This document shows, in pieces, positions 1 to 12,500 of a stretch of DNA of 64,000 bases (position 1 is its first letter; every line of letters begins with the position of its first letter). Origin of the DNA: Symbiodinium natans (taxonomy: Eukaryota > Sar > Dinophyceae > Suessiales > Symbiodiniaceae). The stretch lies in contig CAJNDS010000935.1 in the NCBI GenBank assembly GCA_905221605.1, forward strand, positions 749,368 through 813,367. The letters run 5' to 3'. Below the pieces are notes generated by a model that saw only the letters and a program-made list of their open reading frames with translations, did not search any database and was not told the DNA's origin. The position numbers and the translations under genes were made by a program.

Positions 1-74
1 AATTTCCCCCGATGGGGGAAGGAATTTCCCCCGATGGGGGAAGGAATTTCCCCCGATGGGGGAAGGAATTTCCC
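1..74. repeat. 22-bp palindromic tandem repeat
   Basis: Three full copies and one partial copy of a 22-bp unit lie head to tail at the window edge. The core of each unit is CCCCCGATGGGGG, itself an inverted repeat, so each unit can fold into a small GC-rich hairpin. The array starts 18 bp beyond the stop codon of the 462-residue gene read leftward, so it falls in that gene's 3' flank. It may continue outside the window. Confidence 0.9.
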
Positions 75-91
75 ACCACAGGCAGAAGGCG

Positions 92-1480
92 TCAGTCTGC
101 CATTTCCATAGCTTCCATAAGGGAAGACAGCTCATCTTCGTGAGCCGACGATGCAGAAGACTTGCGAAGCAACATCTCATCTTCAATGGCACGCTTAATG
201 CCCTGCCAGTTCCAAGAGGATTGGGAGGGGTTGAAGAAGGCTCGGGTTGAAATCAGGTCTGCTGTGAGACTGGCGCTCTCAACTATCCCGCTCATCTCTT
301 GGAAGGTGGAGTGGAGCTCGGAAAAGCACTCGCGAACAAGCAACTTGTAGAGATTTTCAAGGCGGAGTTCACCCTTGTTAGAGCCCTTCAAGACATCAAG
401 AATCTCGGAGCTGTCCTTGTCCCCGAGGCACTTGTTGGAAATGCGCCCGAGGAGCATTTTGAAAGCCTTTACGGGGTTCTCTTCGCTGATGTCGTAAAGG
501 GCACGAAGCAAACGAGAGACATTGTCAATCAAGCTTGGAATATCGGCAAACTTCTCAATGTGGAGCTGTGCGCACTTCTTGGCGATAGCTTCCTTGCGCT
601 CCGAAACCATCCCCTGCTTCACGATAGCACCGTCCTTCTTGGTCTTCTTGCCACTGCCAAACATCAGGAAGGCGAGGTTAAGGATGCCCGAGCCGTCCTC
701 GGGAATTTTAAGCTCGTCAAACAGCTCCCGCTCATTGCGCAGGTGGTTGCCATTGAAGAGCAACGCCATCTCAACGCTGATGATTTGAATACGTCCTTGC
801 ATCATCTCTTTCACGTTGCTGATGGTGGTGTAGTGATTGACCTTGAAATTGTGATACTGCATATCAGCGAGGTTCAGGACGCGGATGTCAATGTTGTAGG
901 AGTCGTCGCCGTCCGAATCCACTTCAAGCTGGAGAGTGCGCGGGTTGCCTAAATCTATCAGCAAGATGTCTTCATTAGCAAGTTGGTTGCCATTGAGAAG
1001 AAGCTCTTGGCAAGAAGGGTAAAAGGCTGGACGCGCACCATAAATCACATTCTTCAACGAGCTAATGAAAGTCCATTCGCTCACTCTGACTTTGAAGCTT
1101 TGCGCGTGAGCTTCGGTGACAACCACGATTTCAAGGTCGTAGGTGCTGGAATCAAAGGGACGTCCGTGACCATCGCCTTCGTCATCAGGAGAGTCGTCGC
1201 TGTCTGGGTCGTCGTCGCCACCGCCACCACCAGAGCGAAGCTTCTTGGACTGCCTCTTTGCGCGACTCAGCGTTTCCACACGAAGTTTGAGAGTGTTGTT
1301 CTCGCTCTTCAACTCTTCAAGCTCACGGCGCATCTTCACAGCCCAGTGCTCACGAGCAGGAGCACTCACGGGCTCAGGCTCGGAAGAAGACTTCACTTCA
1401 AGCTTCTTGGTGTCGTAGCCAACAGAAGACGGAGGGAGCTTGTGCTTGAAAGGGCTTTCGGTGAAGGGTCTTGAAGACAT
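92..1480 (-). CDS. Intronless protein with two ubiquitin-like folds
   Basis: An uninterrupted frame of 462 residues runs from ATG at 1480 to TGA at 92-94. An upstream in-frame TTG at 1492 is not needed. Residues about 1-110 are charged and coiled-coil-like, with a Gly/Asp-rich low-complexity stretch. Two beta-grasp-like segments follow: one around LEIVVVTEAHAQSFKV...LLLNGNQLANED, the other around YNIDIRVLNLADMQYHNFKV...ALLFNGNHLRNERELFDELK. The NGxxLxxxxxL pattern is that of ubiquitin-like domains. The C-terminal 190 residues look helical, with no family I recognise. There are no introns and no telomeric repeat inside, unlike the genes from 3.2 kb onward. A role as adaptor or scaffold is a guess from the fold only. 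Confidence 0.82.
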   Translation of the reverse strand: MSSRPFTESPFKHKLPPSSVGYDTKKLEVKSSSEPEPVSAPAREHWAVKMRRELEELKSENNTLKLRVETLSRAKRQSKKLRSGGGGGDDDPDSDDSPDDEGDGHGRPFDSSTYDLEIVVVTEAHAQSFKVRVSEWTFISSLKNVIYGARPAFYPSCQELLLNGNQLANEDILLIDLGNPRTLQLEVDSDGDDSYNIDIRVLNLADMQYHNFKVNHYTTISNVKEMMQGRIQIISVEMALLFNGNHLRNERELFDELKIPEDGSGILNLAFLMFGSGKKTKKDGAIVKQGMVSERKEAIAKKCAQLHIEKFADIPSLIDNVSRLLRALYDISEENPVKAFKMLLGRISNKCLGDKDSSEILDVLKGSNKGELRLENLYKLLVRECFSELHSTFQEMSGIVESASLTADLISTRAFFNPSQSSWNWQGIKRAIEDEMLLRKSSASSAHEDELSSLMEAMEMAD

Positions 1481-1649
1481 TGCGAGGAGCAACTACGCAC
1501 GAAAGTTCAGGGCAAATGCTAGTAGCAAAAACGGCGCTGATGAACGACACTCTCAGGCTACCGTGCTCTGGCAGGTTCTCACAAAAAAGCCCTTGCACTA
1601 ACGACAGTGAAAGCAACCGCATTTTTCCGCTTCAAGCCTTCGTCTGTTT

Positions 1650-2264
1650 CTAGTTGCCTTCGGCAGGAGCAACCACAGCCTTCGCTTTGGCTTTTGACTT
1701 CGGGGCAACAGGCGCACTAGACCGCATATACGATTCAATGTTCCGCTCTACGCGCAGACCTCGCAGGCGAGATGCCTCAGGATAGGAAAGGTCATCAAAA
1801 GTCGGCTGAGGCGCGGCAGGTTGGTATCTATCGCCCTGATCCAACAAATGGACGACGCAACCCTTTCTCGGAATCAATGTTGAAAGCCTTTTGGAGTTGT
1901 TTTCCATCTCACCGATGCCTTCAAAGATGTAGAAGACGTGCCACCCGATACCGAATGCCGAGGCGATTGCAACTTTGAGGGCTTTGAGCGTCCAGAACGG
2001 CTCGGCATTGATTGTAGCAAACAGGTTCTTGTATGTAGCCATTACAGTGAAATCACGAGCATTGAGAAAAGCAAGTTGCTTCTTTGCTTCATACATCTTC
2101 GCTTCACCATCCACAATGAACCGTTGAAGCATCGCCTGTGTTTCGGCGTTGGAAGGAAGAACTATGCTGTGTTGCCACCCATCACGAATGACAAACGACA
2201 GGGCTTGGCTTCTACGAAGCTCCGCGAAGTAAAGTGCCTTGTAATCGGGCTCTGCGTCGGACAT
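1650..2264 (-). CDS. 204-residue protein, possible degenerate ubiquitin-like fold
   Basis: An uninterrupted frame runs from ATG at 2264 to TAG at 1650-1652. It begins MSDAEPDYKALYFAELRRSQ and ends in a basic, Ala/Lys-rich tail (KSKAKAKAVV). A middle stretch, about residues 75-140, has the rhythm of a beta-grasp domain (TLKALKVAIASAFGI ... VFYIFEGIGEMENN ... GCVVHLLDQ), but this is weak. It lies 170 bp upstream of the 462-residue gene, same strand, with no intron. The shared weak fold and close spacing suggest related or co-acquired genes. Function unknown. Confidence 0.72.
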   Translation of the reverse strand: MSDAEPDYKALYFAELRRSQALSFVIRDGWQHSIVLPSNAETQAMLQRFIVDGEAKMYEAKKQLAFLNARDFTVMATYKNLFATINAEPFWTLKALKVAIASAFGIGWHVFYIFEGIGEMENNSKRLSTLIPRKGCVVHLLDQGDRYQPAAPQPTFDDLSYPEASRLRGLRVERNIESYMRSSAPVAPKSKAKAKAVVAPAEGN

Positions 2265-3223
2265 TGCTTCAATCTATGGCGTAAGGCTTGATATTTCACA
2301 GGCTTCGGATTCCAAAAATGTGTTGCTGATGGCTTTCACTGGCAATCAGAAATCCTGCTTATGGATAAACTCGCAAGGCGCACGGTGCAGATGTTGTAGA
2401 GCTCGTTGAGGAAATCGGAAGAGCTTCACGCCCGGGTTCGTTGGGATGGGGTTTGGGGAAGATTTTGGGTTAGGAGCTTTGGTAATGGGGGTTTGGGTTG
2501 ATAGGAGAATTGGTAAGAATGGTGGTTAGGATAATTGATTGAGGTCTTTTGGATGTTGAGGGTATAGGATAATTGGGTAAGAATGGTTATGAGGTTTGTT
2601 GGGTAGAATGGTTTTATGAAGGTATGTTGGGGTTGGCGGGGGAGGGTAATGGGGGAACGAGGGCGTGAACGTGTCTAGCTCTTGAACCCTCAACCCTCAA
2701 ACCCTTAAACCCTGAACTTAAAACCCGAAACTCCTTATATAGACTCTCAGACCCTGAGCCTGAATCCCCAAGACCTTATACCCTCAAACCCTCAGGGCCC
2801 AAACCCCAAAAAAACCCTAAAACCCCGTATGCCTAAACCCAAACCTAACACCACCCAAAAACCCAAAACCCCGTAAGCCCTAAACCCCAAACCCAAAGCC
2901 CCAAAATCCCCCAAAACCCTACAACCCCCTCTGAGCCCTAAACCCTACACCCAAAAGCCCCAAAAAACCTATTTCCACATGAGCCCTGAGCACTAAACCC
3001 GCAAACCCGCAAACCCCCTAAACCCTAACCCTCACGCGAAACCCTAAACCCTAAACCCTAAACCCCACTCCCTAAACCCTAAACCCTAAACCCTAAACCC
3101 TAAACCCTAAACCCTAAACCCTAAACCCTAAACCCTAAACCCTAAACCCTAAACCTCAAACCCTAACCCTAAATCCCAAAACCCCAAAACCCTGAACCTT
3201 TAAGACCCCCCCCTCGCCCCCAC
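2265..3223. repeat. Degenerate telomeric sequence between two gene types
   Basis: From 2265 to about 2420 there is unassigned sequence. From 2420 to 2660 the DNA is G/T-rich, telomere-like and badly decayed. From 2680 onward it becomes CCCTAAA-like, first diverged, then nearly perfect at about 3003-3165. I see no exon here. This stretch separates the intronless pair from the exon of the CAP-domain gene at 3224-3261. Confidence 0.7.
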
Positions 3224-3520
3224 ACAGTCCAGCGGGATACGGTTCGGCTCGTAGGTGGCACCTTGCAGAGTTTGGGGTTTAGGGTTAGGGTTTAGGGTTT
3301 AGGGTCTAGGGTTTAGGGTTTAAGGTTTAGGGTTTAGGGTTTAAGGTTTAGGAATAAGGGTTTAGGGTTTAGGGTTTAGGGTTTAGGGCTTAGGGTTTAG
3401 GGTTTTAAGGTTTAGGAATGAGGGTTTAGGGTTTAGGGTTTAGGGTTTAGGGTTTAGGGTTTAGGGTTTAGGGTTTAGGGTTTAGGGTTTAGGGTTTAGG
3501 GCTTAATGCTTAGGGTTGAT
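3003..3520. repeat. Facing telomeric arrays, CCCTAAA then TTTAGGG
   Basis: A nearly perfect CCCTAAA array (about 3003-3165) is followed by the exon at 3224-3261 and then a TTTAGGG array (about 3272-3515). The arrays face each other across the exon and could fold back on one another. Confidence 0.85.
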
Positions 3521-6500
3521 TCTTAAGGGCTTGGGGTCCACCGGGCTCTGGCTTGAAGGTGCATGGGCCGAGGTTCCGAGCAACTTGTGTTGTACTTGGC
3601 TCTAAACCCAGTCTTAGTTGTCCAGTACCTAGGGGTTTTAAAGGTTAACCTTTGGGATTATAAGGGGAATATATTAACCCAAAAAGGTTAAAGGTTATCT
3701 ACTCTACTACTAAGCAGTGAGGGCGCTGAGAACCTTCTGGCTGCCCGCGAACCTTCAAGCAGGGCTTTTGCTTGCAATCATTCGGGTGCTGAGGGTCTTT
3801 TTTGATGAGGAACGAAAACACAACACCCTAAAGGTCCCAAGGCCAAATTGACATAAGCAGCAACACTCAAGGGATCTTAGAATAGATACATGGCCCCTTA
3901 GTATGGGAGAAAAGGGGACCCCTTCTATACCCCTTAGACAGCCCGAGGGCCCATACTTCAGGACCCTGTAAGGGACGTGGGACCACATTGAGGGCCCGTG
4001 AAACTACCCCTACACCCTGAACCCTAAACCCTAAACCCTAAGACCTAAACCCTAAACCCTAAACCCTAAGAGGGGAGAACCAAAGCTGGGTGCCTATTCA
4101 ACTCGAACTGCCATGCTGGAGCGGCCGAATCCTATTCTGACCTCTGTGGCGGTTTGTGGCTTTGGGGGGTTTAGGGTTTAGGGTTTAGGGTTTTGGGTTT
4201 TAGGGTTTAGGGGGGCTGGAGCCCTCGCCTTCGCTTGGGGCTGACCCTGCGCCTGGCTGCTGCCCCTGGCCCTGCGCGGGAGGAGCTGTCTCACTCACGG
4301 GCTGCTGCCACTGACTCTGACCATCGGATCTCGACCGTGTCAGCTGCCCCACCACTGCGAATCCCAGGTGCCATCAAAACAACCAACCCAGGCACCATCC
4401 CAGGCACCATCACCGGCATCCTCCAAGCCATCACTACCACCTGGCTGACCCTGGCGCCGGTTTCGCAACTATCTTCCATCAGCCAGTCACTGACCCGGCA
4501 ATACCTTACTCAAGAGTCACCTGGGAATGCAAAGGGTTTAGGGTTTAGGGTTTCAGGTTTAGGGTTCAGGGTTAAGGATTTGGGGGTTATAGCTTAGGGT
4601 TTAGGGTCTACTTTGGGTCCTAGTCTGGTTGTGCTTGGGGTTTGGGGTGTGGGGCTTTGGACGAGGTCGGCCTTGAAAGGGTCTGAGGTTTAGGGTTTAG
4701 GGATGGTGCTTGGGGTTTAGGTCTTGTGTTTTCTCCAAATGGGTAGTTTTCTAAACTAGGGGTGCTGTTTAGGGTGCTCGTTATACGGTATAGGGGACCC
4801 AAAAATGGACCCTAGTTTAGAGAACTACGCCAAAAAAACCTAAACCCTAAACCATTGAAATGTTTGTGAATATCAGGGATTTACTGGCAGCTGAGGCACC
4901 TCCCGGGCAGGTCGTGCCATTGGCTCTGAGCTCATTCACCTCAGCTGGGGTTAGGGTTTAGGGTTTAGGATTTAGGATTTAGGGTTTAGGGTTTAGGGTT
5001 TAGGGTTTAGGTTGCTTTGCTCCTGGGGTTTGGCCCTTTCGGGGCTTTAGGGCTTCATGGCTTCAGGGCTTAGGGCTTAGGGTTTAGCCTTTAGGGTTTA
5101 GGGGTTAGGTCCTAGGCTGCCCAGTAACCTAGGCTTTAAAAGGGTGCCCTTTTTTGCTTAAAGGGGTTGATAAGGGAACCTAACCCCCCAAAACGGGAAC
5201 AAGGGTACTACTGGGCATCCTAGGGTCTTCTAGGGTCTGGAGTTCCTGTTAACCTACGCTGGACACACCTTTTCAGGGCACCAGCTGCGGGCTTGTTGGC
5301 AACCTCCCCCCCCCCCCGGGGCAAACCTCGCAGGACCGGTGGTTGACAAGTGAACTCGGGCAACTGAGGGTTTGGGGAATCGGGGTTTAGGGGTTCAGGG
5401 GTTTAAGGGTTTCTGCGTGTAAGGGTTTAAGGGTTCAGGAGTTCAGGGGTTCAAGAGGTGGGGTTCAGGGGTTCCGCCAACGTGTGTAGCGGATGTTCGT
5501 CACCTGGCAGGCTCGAAAGCTTGCCATTGCTTGGTTCCTCATGTTTGCTCAGCCGCGGGCTAAGAGGCTTCATGAACCCAACACTTCGTCCCTGGCCCTG
5601 AACCCTAAACTGTAGTCTGTCAAGTTTGGCAAACGCCCTAAACCCTGAAACCTTAACCCTTTAAACCCTAAACCTTTTAAACCCTAAACCCTTTAAACCC
5701 TAAACCCTAAACCCTGGACCCTAAACCCTAAATCTAAACCCAAAAAAGAAACTCTAAACCCCAAACCCCAAACCCCAAACCCAAAACCCAAAACCCGAAA
5801 CCCTAAACCCTAAACCCCAAAACTGCGAGACGACTGAGTGCGGCGCCAGCTCAAAATGCCTCCACTCCCGCTCCTCCACTATGGCCTTGGAACGGGGCTG
5901 AGTCCTGAAACCCTACTTTAGGGTCTAGGGTTTAGGGTTTAGGGTTTAGGGTTTGGCGTGCTTGTACTTGGAGGTTCATGGTACTTATTGACCGATTAGA
6001 ACTGTACTTGTAGCTGTACTTATAAGCATATTGGGACACTTAAGGGGCTCATAAGTGGGCTATAATTGGCTAACAAGTAACATGAGCCTCCAAGTACAAG
6101 CCCCAAATCCGAAACCCTGATAACCCAAGAGCCCAAACCCGAAACCCGAAACCCGAAGCCCTAAACCCAAAACCTAAAACCCTAAACCCTAAACCACGCT
6201 GGGTTTAGGGCTTCAGGCTCAGACGCCGGGGGATGAGGGTTCAGGCTTCAGGGTTTACAGGGTTCAGGGTTTTACCCTAAACCCTAAGCCCTAAGCCCTA
6301 AGCCCTAAGCCCTAAGCCCTAAGCCCTAAGCCCTAAGCCCCACGCCCCAAGCCCTAAGCCCTAAGAGCCTGAACCTTTAGACTCAAGGAGCTTCTGAGAA
6401 GGCGCTTGAAGGAGTTTGGGGGTTCAGGGAGCTTCATGGTTTGAGGCGTTGTTTTGGCAGGCTCAAGGAGGTTTAGGTTTAGGGTTAAGGGCTTAGGGCC

Positions 6501-9500
6501 ATTTTTCAAGGGTTTAAGAGGCTTGCGACTATCACACAAGCTGCCCCTACTTACAAGCCCTCGGTATTGCAAGGCATGTTCAAAGAACTGACCACGTGGG
6601 GCTTTGCCCAGAGGGTGCATTAGTAAGTTAGAATGATTTTTGGGAATTCACCCTGTGCGTAGGGTCCGAAGGAAGGCAAGCGAGCAGCCGCGGGCACCGT
6701 TTTGCTGGTGGTCGTCGTGGTCGTTGTCGCGACGGTGGTGGTGGTGGTCGGGACGTATCCTGGGCATCGGCGAAGAGAACAAGCCGAAACCCGAAACCCT
6801 AAATAAACTAGGGCTTCGGGCTCATGTCGGCTTAGCGCTTTGAGCCAGTGCATTAACAAACTCTAAAGTCCCTAAGCCCTTTACCAACTAAACCCTAGGA
6901 GCTTCGGATTTAGCATTAGAGTTAAGGTTTAGGGTGCCAACTCTTCCGAGAGCGAGATGGAGGCTTCCCCGCAGGCTCGAGACCTCAAACTCCCCAAAAA
7001 TGCGGCTCGGGTTTAGGGTTAAGCTCCCCCTACCATCTTGACACCAACTAGCTTTCACCCGCACCACCAAACCCTGAATCCTGAACGCTAAACCCTAAAC
7101 CCTAAATAAACCCTGAACCCACAGGAATTTGTTCTGTCCGTCGGACCTAGGGCTTGCAATGCCAAAGGTTCAGTCTCGAACCTGCGAGGAGAAGAATGTT
7201 CAGGGTTTAGGGTTTAGGGCTTAAGGCTTAGATTCTTGGAAGGAATGATTTAAGTATTTCTGATGAACTTTAAACGGTCTTTGTCGGCGTCAGGAAGCAG
7301 GACTCGTGCCTTTTCCACTGGCCTCTTGCTCCCCTGCCCTCACCCCCCATCTATCCCCCCCCGCCCGCCCACCCCCCCCCTGCCCCCCCCACACCCCTCC
7401 CGCCCCCCCCAAAAAAAATAACAATTTTTGCGTCTTTGAAGGGATATGCCGACAACCACAATTGGCACCCGCTGCAACCGCACCTCCGCCCCTGGAACAC
7501 CCTGCAGAGTTTATGGCAGCGTGCTCTGTTGCCGCCCTCTCGCCCCACCCCTGCTCCAGATTCGGATCCTCTCAAAGGGAAAAAAACAAAAAAGGTGGCC
7601 GGGCCGATCCCCTCACGACGTCGACACAGAACGTGAGCCCCGCGCGCCGACTCGAGCAAAACGGCTCTTCTGTGACCGGACACCTAGGACGCGACACAGA
7701 CGAGTACACTACAGCACGCATGCGCGGCACAGGCCAGCCGAGTGTGGCGAAGTCTCGGGCCAGGTTCTGCTCAGTCCAGGCCCGGTTGTCGAGGTACCCC
7801 CGGCTCCACGCCAGGTTCCTGCGCGGTCAAGCACTAGCTTCCCTGGAAGCGACGCAAGCACAGCACCCTGAAGAAAAACTCTATCACAATCGAAGTGCTG
7901 GCGCCGTTGACGTTCCAGGAATATACCTCGTGCTGCTTCATCTGCTCCGCAACGTGTTGGAGCAGACGCTTCCAGGACGCCCGGGTCACCTTACATGTGT
8001 TAAAACTTGAGAAAATTGATTGTGCACATGCTGTTCAGACCCTAAACCCAAAACCCTAGTTACAAGACGATCGCATCCACCACCTCCTTCACGGCCTTGG
8101 CCTTCTTGCTTTTCTGGGCGACGCGTGCCAGGCCCACTTTGCGGACGTTGTAGTCCAGGACCACCAGTCGGTGGTACATGGGAGTGAGCTCATGCAAAAC
8201 GCGAAACAAATGCTAAAATTCAAAACAAACCGCGACACCTCATTTCACGTCTGCTAGCGATGCTGGCTGTGAAAAAAAAGTTTCGCGCACGTGTCGGGCG
8301 CGAACATTTGCTGCGTGTTCAAGCTAAGGGTGCCTTTTCCGAGGTCTGCATTGGTCGCACTTGAGTAATTCTTGGTAGAATAATTGTGCTGGGCATTAAC
8401 CGTCGTCTGAGCGTCCTGCTGTGACTACCCAACCACCTTGAGGCGCGCGGAAGAGGCACAAAAAAACATTAAGGCCGGATAAGTCTAAGAGCTTCTTTGT
8501 TGATCAGAAACTCACTGACAACAAATTCGTTCACGAGTTTACCGAGCGCTTAATTGGTAGCTGATTACGCGCTCGTAAGAATACCAGTTATTAACATTCG
8601 GTTCCAATTTATTACGATCAAAAGTCATATTATTAACACACTTTTCAAAAACTTGTAAAAAACCCAAATTCCAAAATCATATGAACAGCGCTTGAAGACA
8701 AAAAAATTGAAGGTTAAAGAAAAAAAGGGCCGCAGAGCTTAGCGTTTCGGGTTTCGGGTGTAGAAGGTTTAGGGCCAGGGGCTTGATTTTCAGGCACAGA
8801 CACGAGCCTCTGCACCACTCAACCTCACCCATCGCGGTCGACACATGAATACCCACAGCCACTCACACGCCAGCATCTTAAACCCCCAGCGCCCTCAACC
8901 CTCAAAACCCTAAACCCTTCAAAAACCCTCAAACCCTAAAACCCTCAAACCCCCAAACCCTAAACGCCTAAAACCCTAACCCCACGCAGCAGTCCGAGCG
9001 ACGGAAGCAGCGGAACCCCCGAACCCCGGCTGTGGTCTGGATGTCACGAGTCCACACCTGTGGAATGCCACGAGGAGGTGGACACCCTAAACCCTAAACC
9101 CTCAGCTGAGGCTGAGGGTTTGTGGATCTGGGGGTTGAGGGCTTTAGGTTCTGCATGTTTAACCACATCAGCCACAGGCTCTGGGTTTGGGTCTCAGCTA
9201 GGCTTGGAGTCTGTTGCAAAAGATGGCTTCAGGCACTCTGCCTGCATGCCGCAAGCTGATCCCCTGACTGCCAGGCGTGGGGGTGGGGCGCAGGTTTAGG
9301 GTTTAGGGTTTGGGGTTTAGGTTTTAGGGTTTAGGGTTGACGGTGTTGGCAAACACCTCGACCACCGCGAACGACATGAATACGCTGTACCTACCGGTCG
9401 TTCTTTATCTCAGACCCTGGGGTCACTCCAATGTGGGATAGGCTGGCACTTTCCATCATGGGTTCTGTCAGTCAACATGGAGCAAGTAATGGCCGTGTTG

Positions 9501-12500
9501 GGTGTAGCTTTTGTCCTTGGTGCAAGTACGTTGTTTTCTTCTTTCTTACTCTGCTGATGATTCAGGTCGCCTCGGAGAATGCGTTGCATCATCCCAGGGC
9601 TTTGTATTTCTTGCGTGGGTATGAGATGGCGCCTTTGCCCAGGAGAATACTCGTTCCACCGCACTGTCTCTTGATGTGTGTGTGTGTGTTGGTTGCTTGT
9701 TGCCTTTCAACGGCAGTGCCGGGCTAGGCCCAGGAGATTTCTGTGCCGGGATCAGGGAGGATTGCCCTCGAAGAGACGGATCAACCAACCATCCCAAGTA
9801 CACTCCTAAACCCTAAACCCTAAACCCTAAACCCTAAACCGCTGCCTGACCACAAGCCCTGACTAAGTGCACCCTTTTGCAAGAAATTAGGCAGCGGCGA
9901 CCACTGCCTGCATCAAAAAAAAATGGCCGTGAAGCTACTAAATATACGCGAATCCCTGTAAGGCCCAAGTAAAAACATGGACCCTCAGGGTTTACCTGTT
10001 CAGCCTTCTCTCTCCCACCCGCAGAAAAAAACGAAAAACATGATGCTTGCTGCAAAGTTGGTCCTTCCGATCCCGGTCACAACAAGCTAAAGCCCAGGCC
10101 CTATAAGCCCTGAGCCCTGAGCCCTGAGCCCTGAGCCCTGAGCCCTAAACCCTAAACCCTAAACCCTAAACCCTAAACCCTAAACCCTAAACCCTAAACC
10201 CTAAACCCTAAACCCTAAACCAAACCCTAAAACCCTAAACCCCCCCAAGCCCTAAACCCCAAGCCCTCAGGAACCCCAAACCCCAAACCCTAAAAACCCT
10301 AAACCCTAAACCCTAAAACCCTAAACCCTAACCCCAAACCCGAAACCAAGCCCTCAGGGAAGGCCTCGCAGCGGCCATCGGAGTACTCAACGCCTCCCAT
10401 GGCGTGCGTATTTTGGGAGGAGGGTACCCAGAAATAATCCAAGGTTTAGGGTTTAGGGTTTAGGGTTTAGGGTTTAGGGTTTAGGGCTTAGGGTTTAAGG
10501 TTTAGGGCTAGGGTTTAGGGTTGAGCGTTTAGGGTTTAGGGGTCTGAGGAATATACCACAGATCATATTGCGGACCCCTATATTAAGTACTAAGGATTCA
10601 CTATATATATTTCGGATCCCTATATGAAGTACTAAGGAGCCCTATACAAAACTAACCCCCTCCGCCTAATATCAAACCCACCCACTCCCCCCTAATACTA
10701 AATGCCCCCCCCCCCCCCCCCCAAATACTGTACTGGCGGTATTTGGCATTAGGGGTACTTCAGAGGGGGGGCCAGGGGGGGGGGGGGGGGGGGCAGGGGG
10801 GGAAGGGGCAGGAGGGCCCGGGTGCTACCGAACGGGGTCGGAGGTCGAGGGGCTCAGGCGCCGCCCCCAACTGTAGGGGGGCGGCCTACTTCTTAGCCAA
10901 TTGTAACTGTGCTTTTGGGTTTAGGGTTTAGGGTTTAGGGTTTAGGGTTTAGGGTTCAAGATAACTGTACTTATGACCCACTTATAAGCCCCGTAAGTGC
11001 CCTTAAAATGTTATAATTTGGGCTATAAGTACAGTGATAATTGGTTAACATGTACCCTGAACCTTCAAGTACCCTTATAAGCTACCTAAGATTCCTTTCT
11101 TTTATAGTAACAGCATACGAATCTCAGGCTACCTAAGAATCCTAGGAGGTGTCTTGTTTTCATAGGAACAATCTGCAAAAAAAGGTCTGAGGTTCTTACG
11201 GACAGGAGTGAGAGGCCGCTATAGAGGTTTCAGGAGCGCTTAGAAGCTTTCACTGGTGGCACTCCGCTTTCAAGGTTATTTCCCTGAATCCTAAACTCTA
11301 TACCTGAAACTCTGAAACCCTAAACTCTATACCTGAAACTCTTAACCCTGGACCCTTTACCCTAAGCCATTACACCAATTAAGGCTTCAGAACGGCCACA
11401 CAGCCAGACTGCCTTGGCAAGTGGCTGTCTGCCGGCACGCATCTGCACAAGCATCCTGGGCGTGAGAGTATATATAACAACTGAATCAATATCTAAATTA
11501 CAAAAAAGCAAATCAATAAATATACAAACAACTCAAGAATCAAATATCTAAATACATATATAGATACACAAATAAATATATAAAGTAGACATATATATAT
11601 ATATATATAGATACACATGTATACGCAGATGTATACGTGTTGGCAAGTACATATAGCACATATACAACTAAACCCACCTATCCATTCATACATTCATTTG
11701 CATATTTGATGCCGGCACGGACGCCCCCCCCGCCCCCCCGCATACCTGTACATGTAACATGTACATATGGGTATTTCCCAATTAGCGGTACTCCTTTTGT
11801 ACCCCGAATCCCGACCCCCCAATGCGGGTGCCCCTATGTTCGGAAACCCCCATATGCAGTTCTATGTGTAGCCATATATCTATCAGACGCACACACACAC
11901 ACAGAAGCTGGAGGACTGAGGGTTACTAGAGAATTTGGGATAACCCCCCCCCCCCCCCCCCCATCCACATTTGAGGGCTCGATTTGATACAGTCTGCTGA
12001 GCTTTGGGATGTCAAGCTGCGGGGTGGAAGGTTTACGTCTACCATCAGGCACTAACCCCGAAGCGCAGCCTACTTGTCCAGCTTCTTGGATGAATTGCTA
12101 AATGGGTTTAGGGTTTAGGGTAGATTTTGTGGGATGTTGCGGGGAATAGAGGGGTGCCACCAAAACCCAACTAGAGATCTTGAGGACGAGCAGCCAGGGT
12201 GTCCGCCGTGACGACCGTATAGTAGGACGGCAAGTTGTCCCCTGCTGATCGCAAATCAAAGCCCGCACTGCTCCAAACAGCACAAATTTGCCAACTTTGA
12301 ACTCTAACAAAAGCACGTTTAGCAATGCTCCCAAGGGTTCGGTATGAACAAAAAGGGGACAAACATTGTTAGGCGTCCCCGCCAAGGTTGATGGATGGTT
12401 TGGGGAGGTCCGCTCTGTGGCGAAGGGGGTAGCGGGCCACTGCCAACGTGTTCAAAGGACAAGGTTGAGGTCGCAGACTAAGGGCGCATATGGCGGTTGA

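Larger units (their letters stand above)
3224..4944 (-). other. CAP (SCP/TAPS) domain start, two exons, then broken
   Basis: The exon at 4944-4885 reads AEVNELRANGTTCPGGASAA; the exon at 3261-3224 continues with ATYEPNRIPLDC. This matches the first helix and loop of dinoflagellate CAP domains (E-N-x-L-R, C-P, P-N-x-x-P-L). The exon ends at TGT|GTGGGG. No exon for the expected downstream core was found before the intronless gene at 2264, so the gene is truncated, rearranged or badly diverged here. Confidence 0.6.

Noticed and set aside
299-1474. Plus-strand frames of 217 and 163 codons opposite the 462-residue gene.
   Set aside because: They are shadows of a longer minus-strand frame with domain-like structure and a matching intronless neighbour.
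9410-9727. Overlapping plus (98 codons) and minus (84 codons) frames in a unique stretch.
   Set aside because: They lie in the intron between PAN exons 10365 and 9057. No family and no clear splice chain; both strands are equally open.
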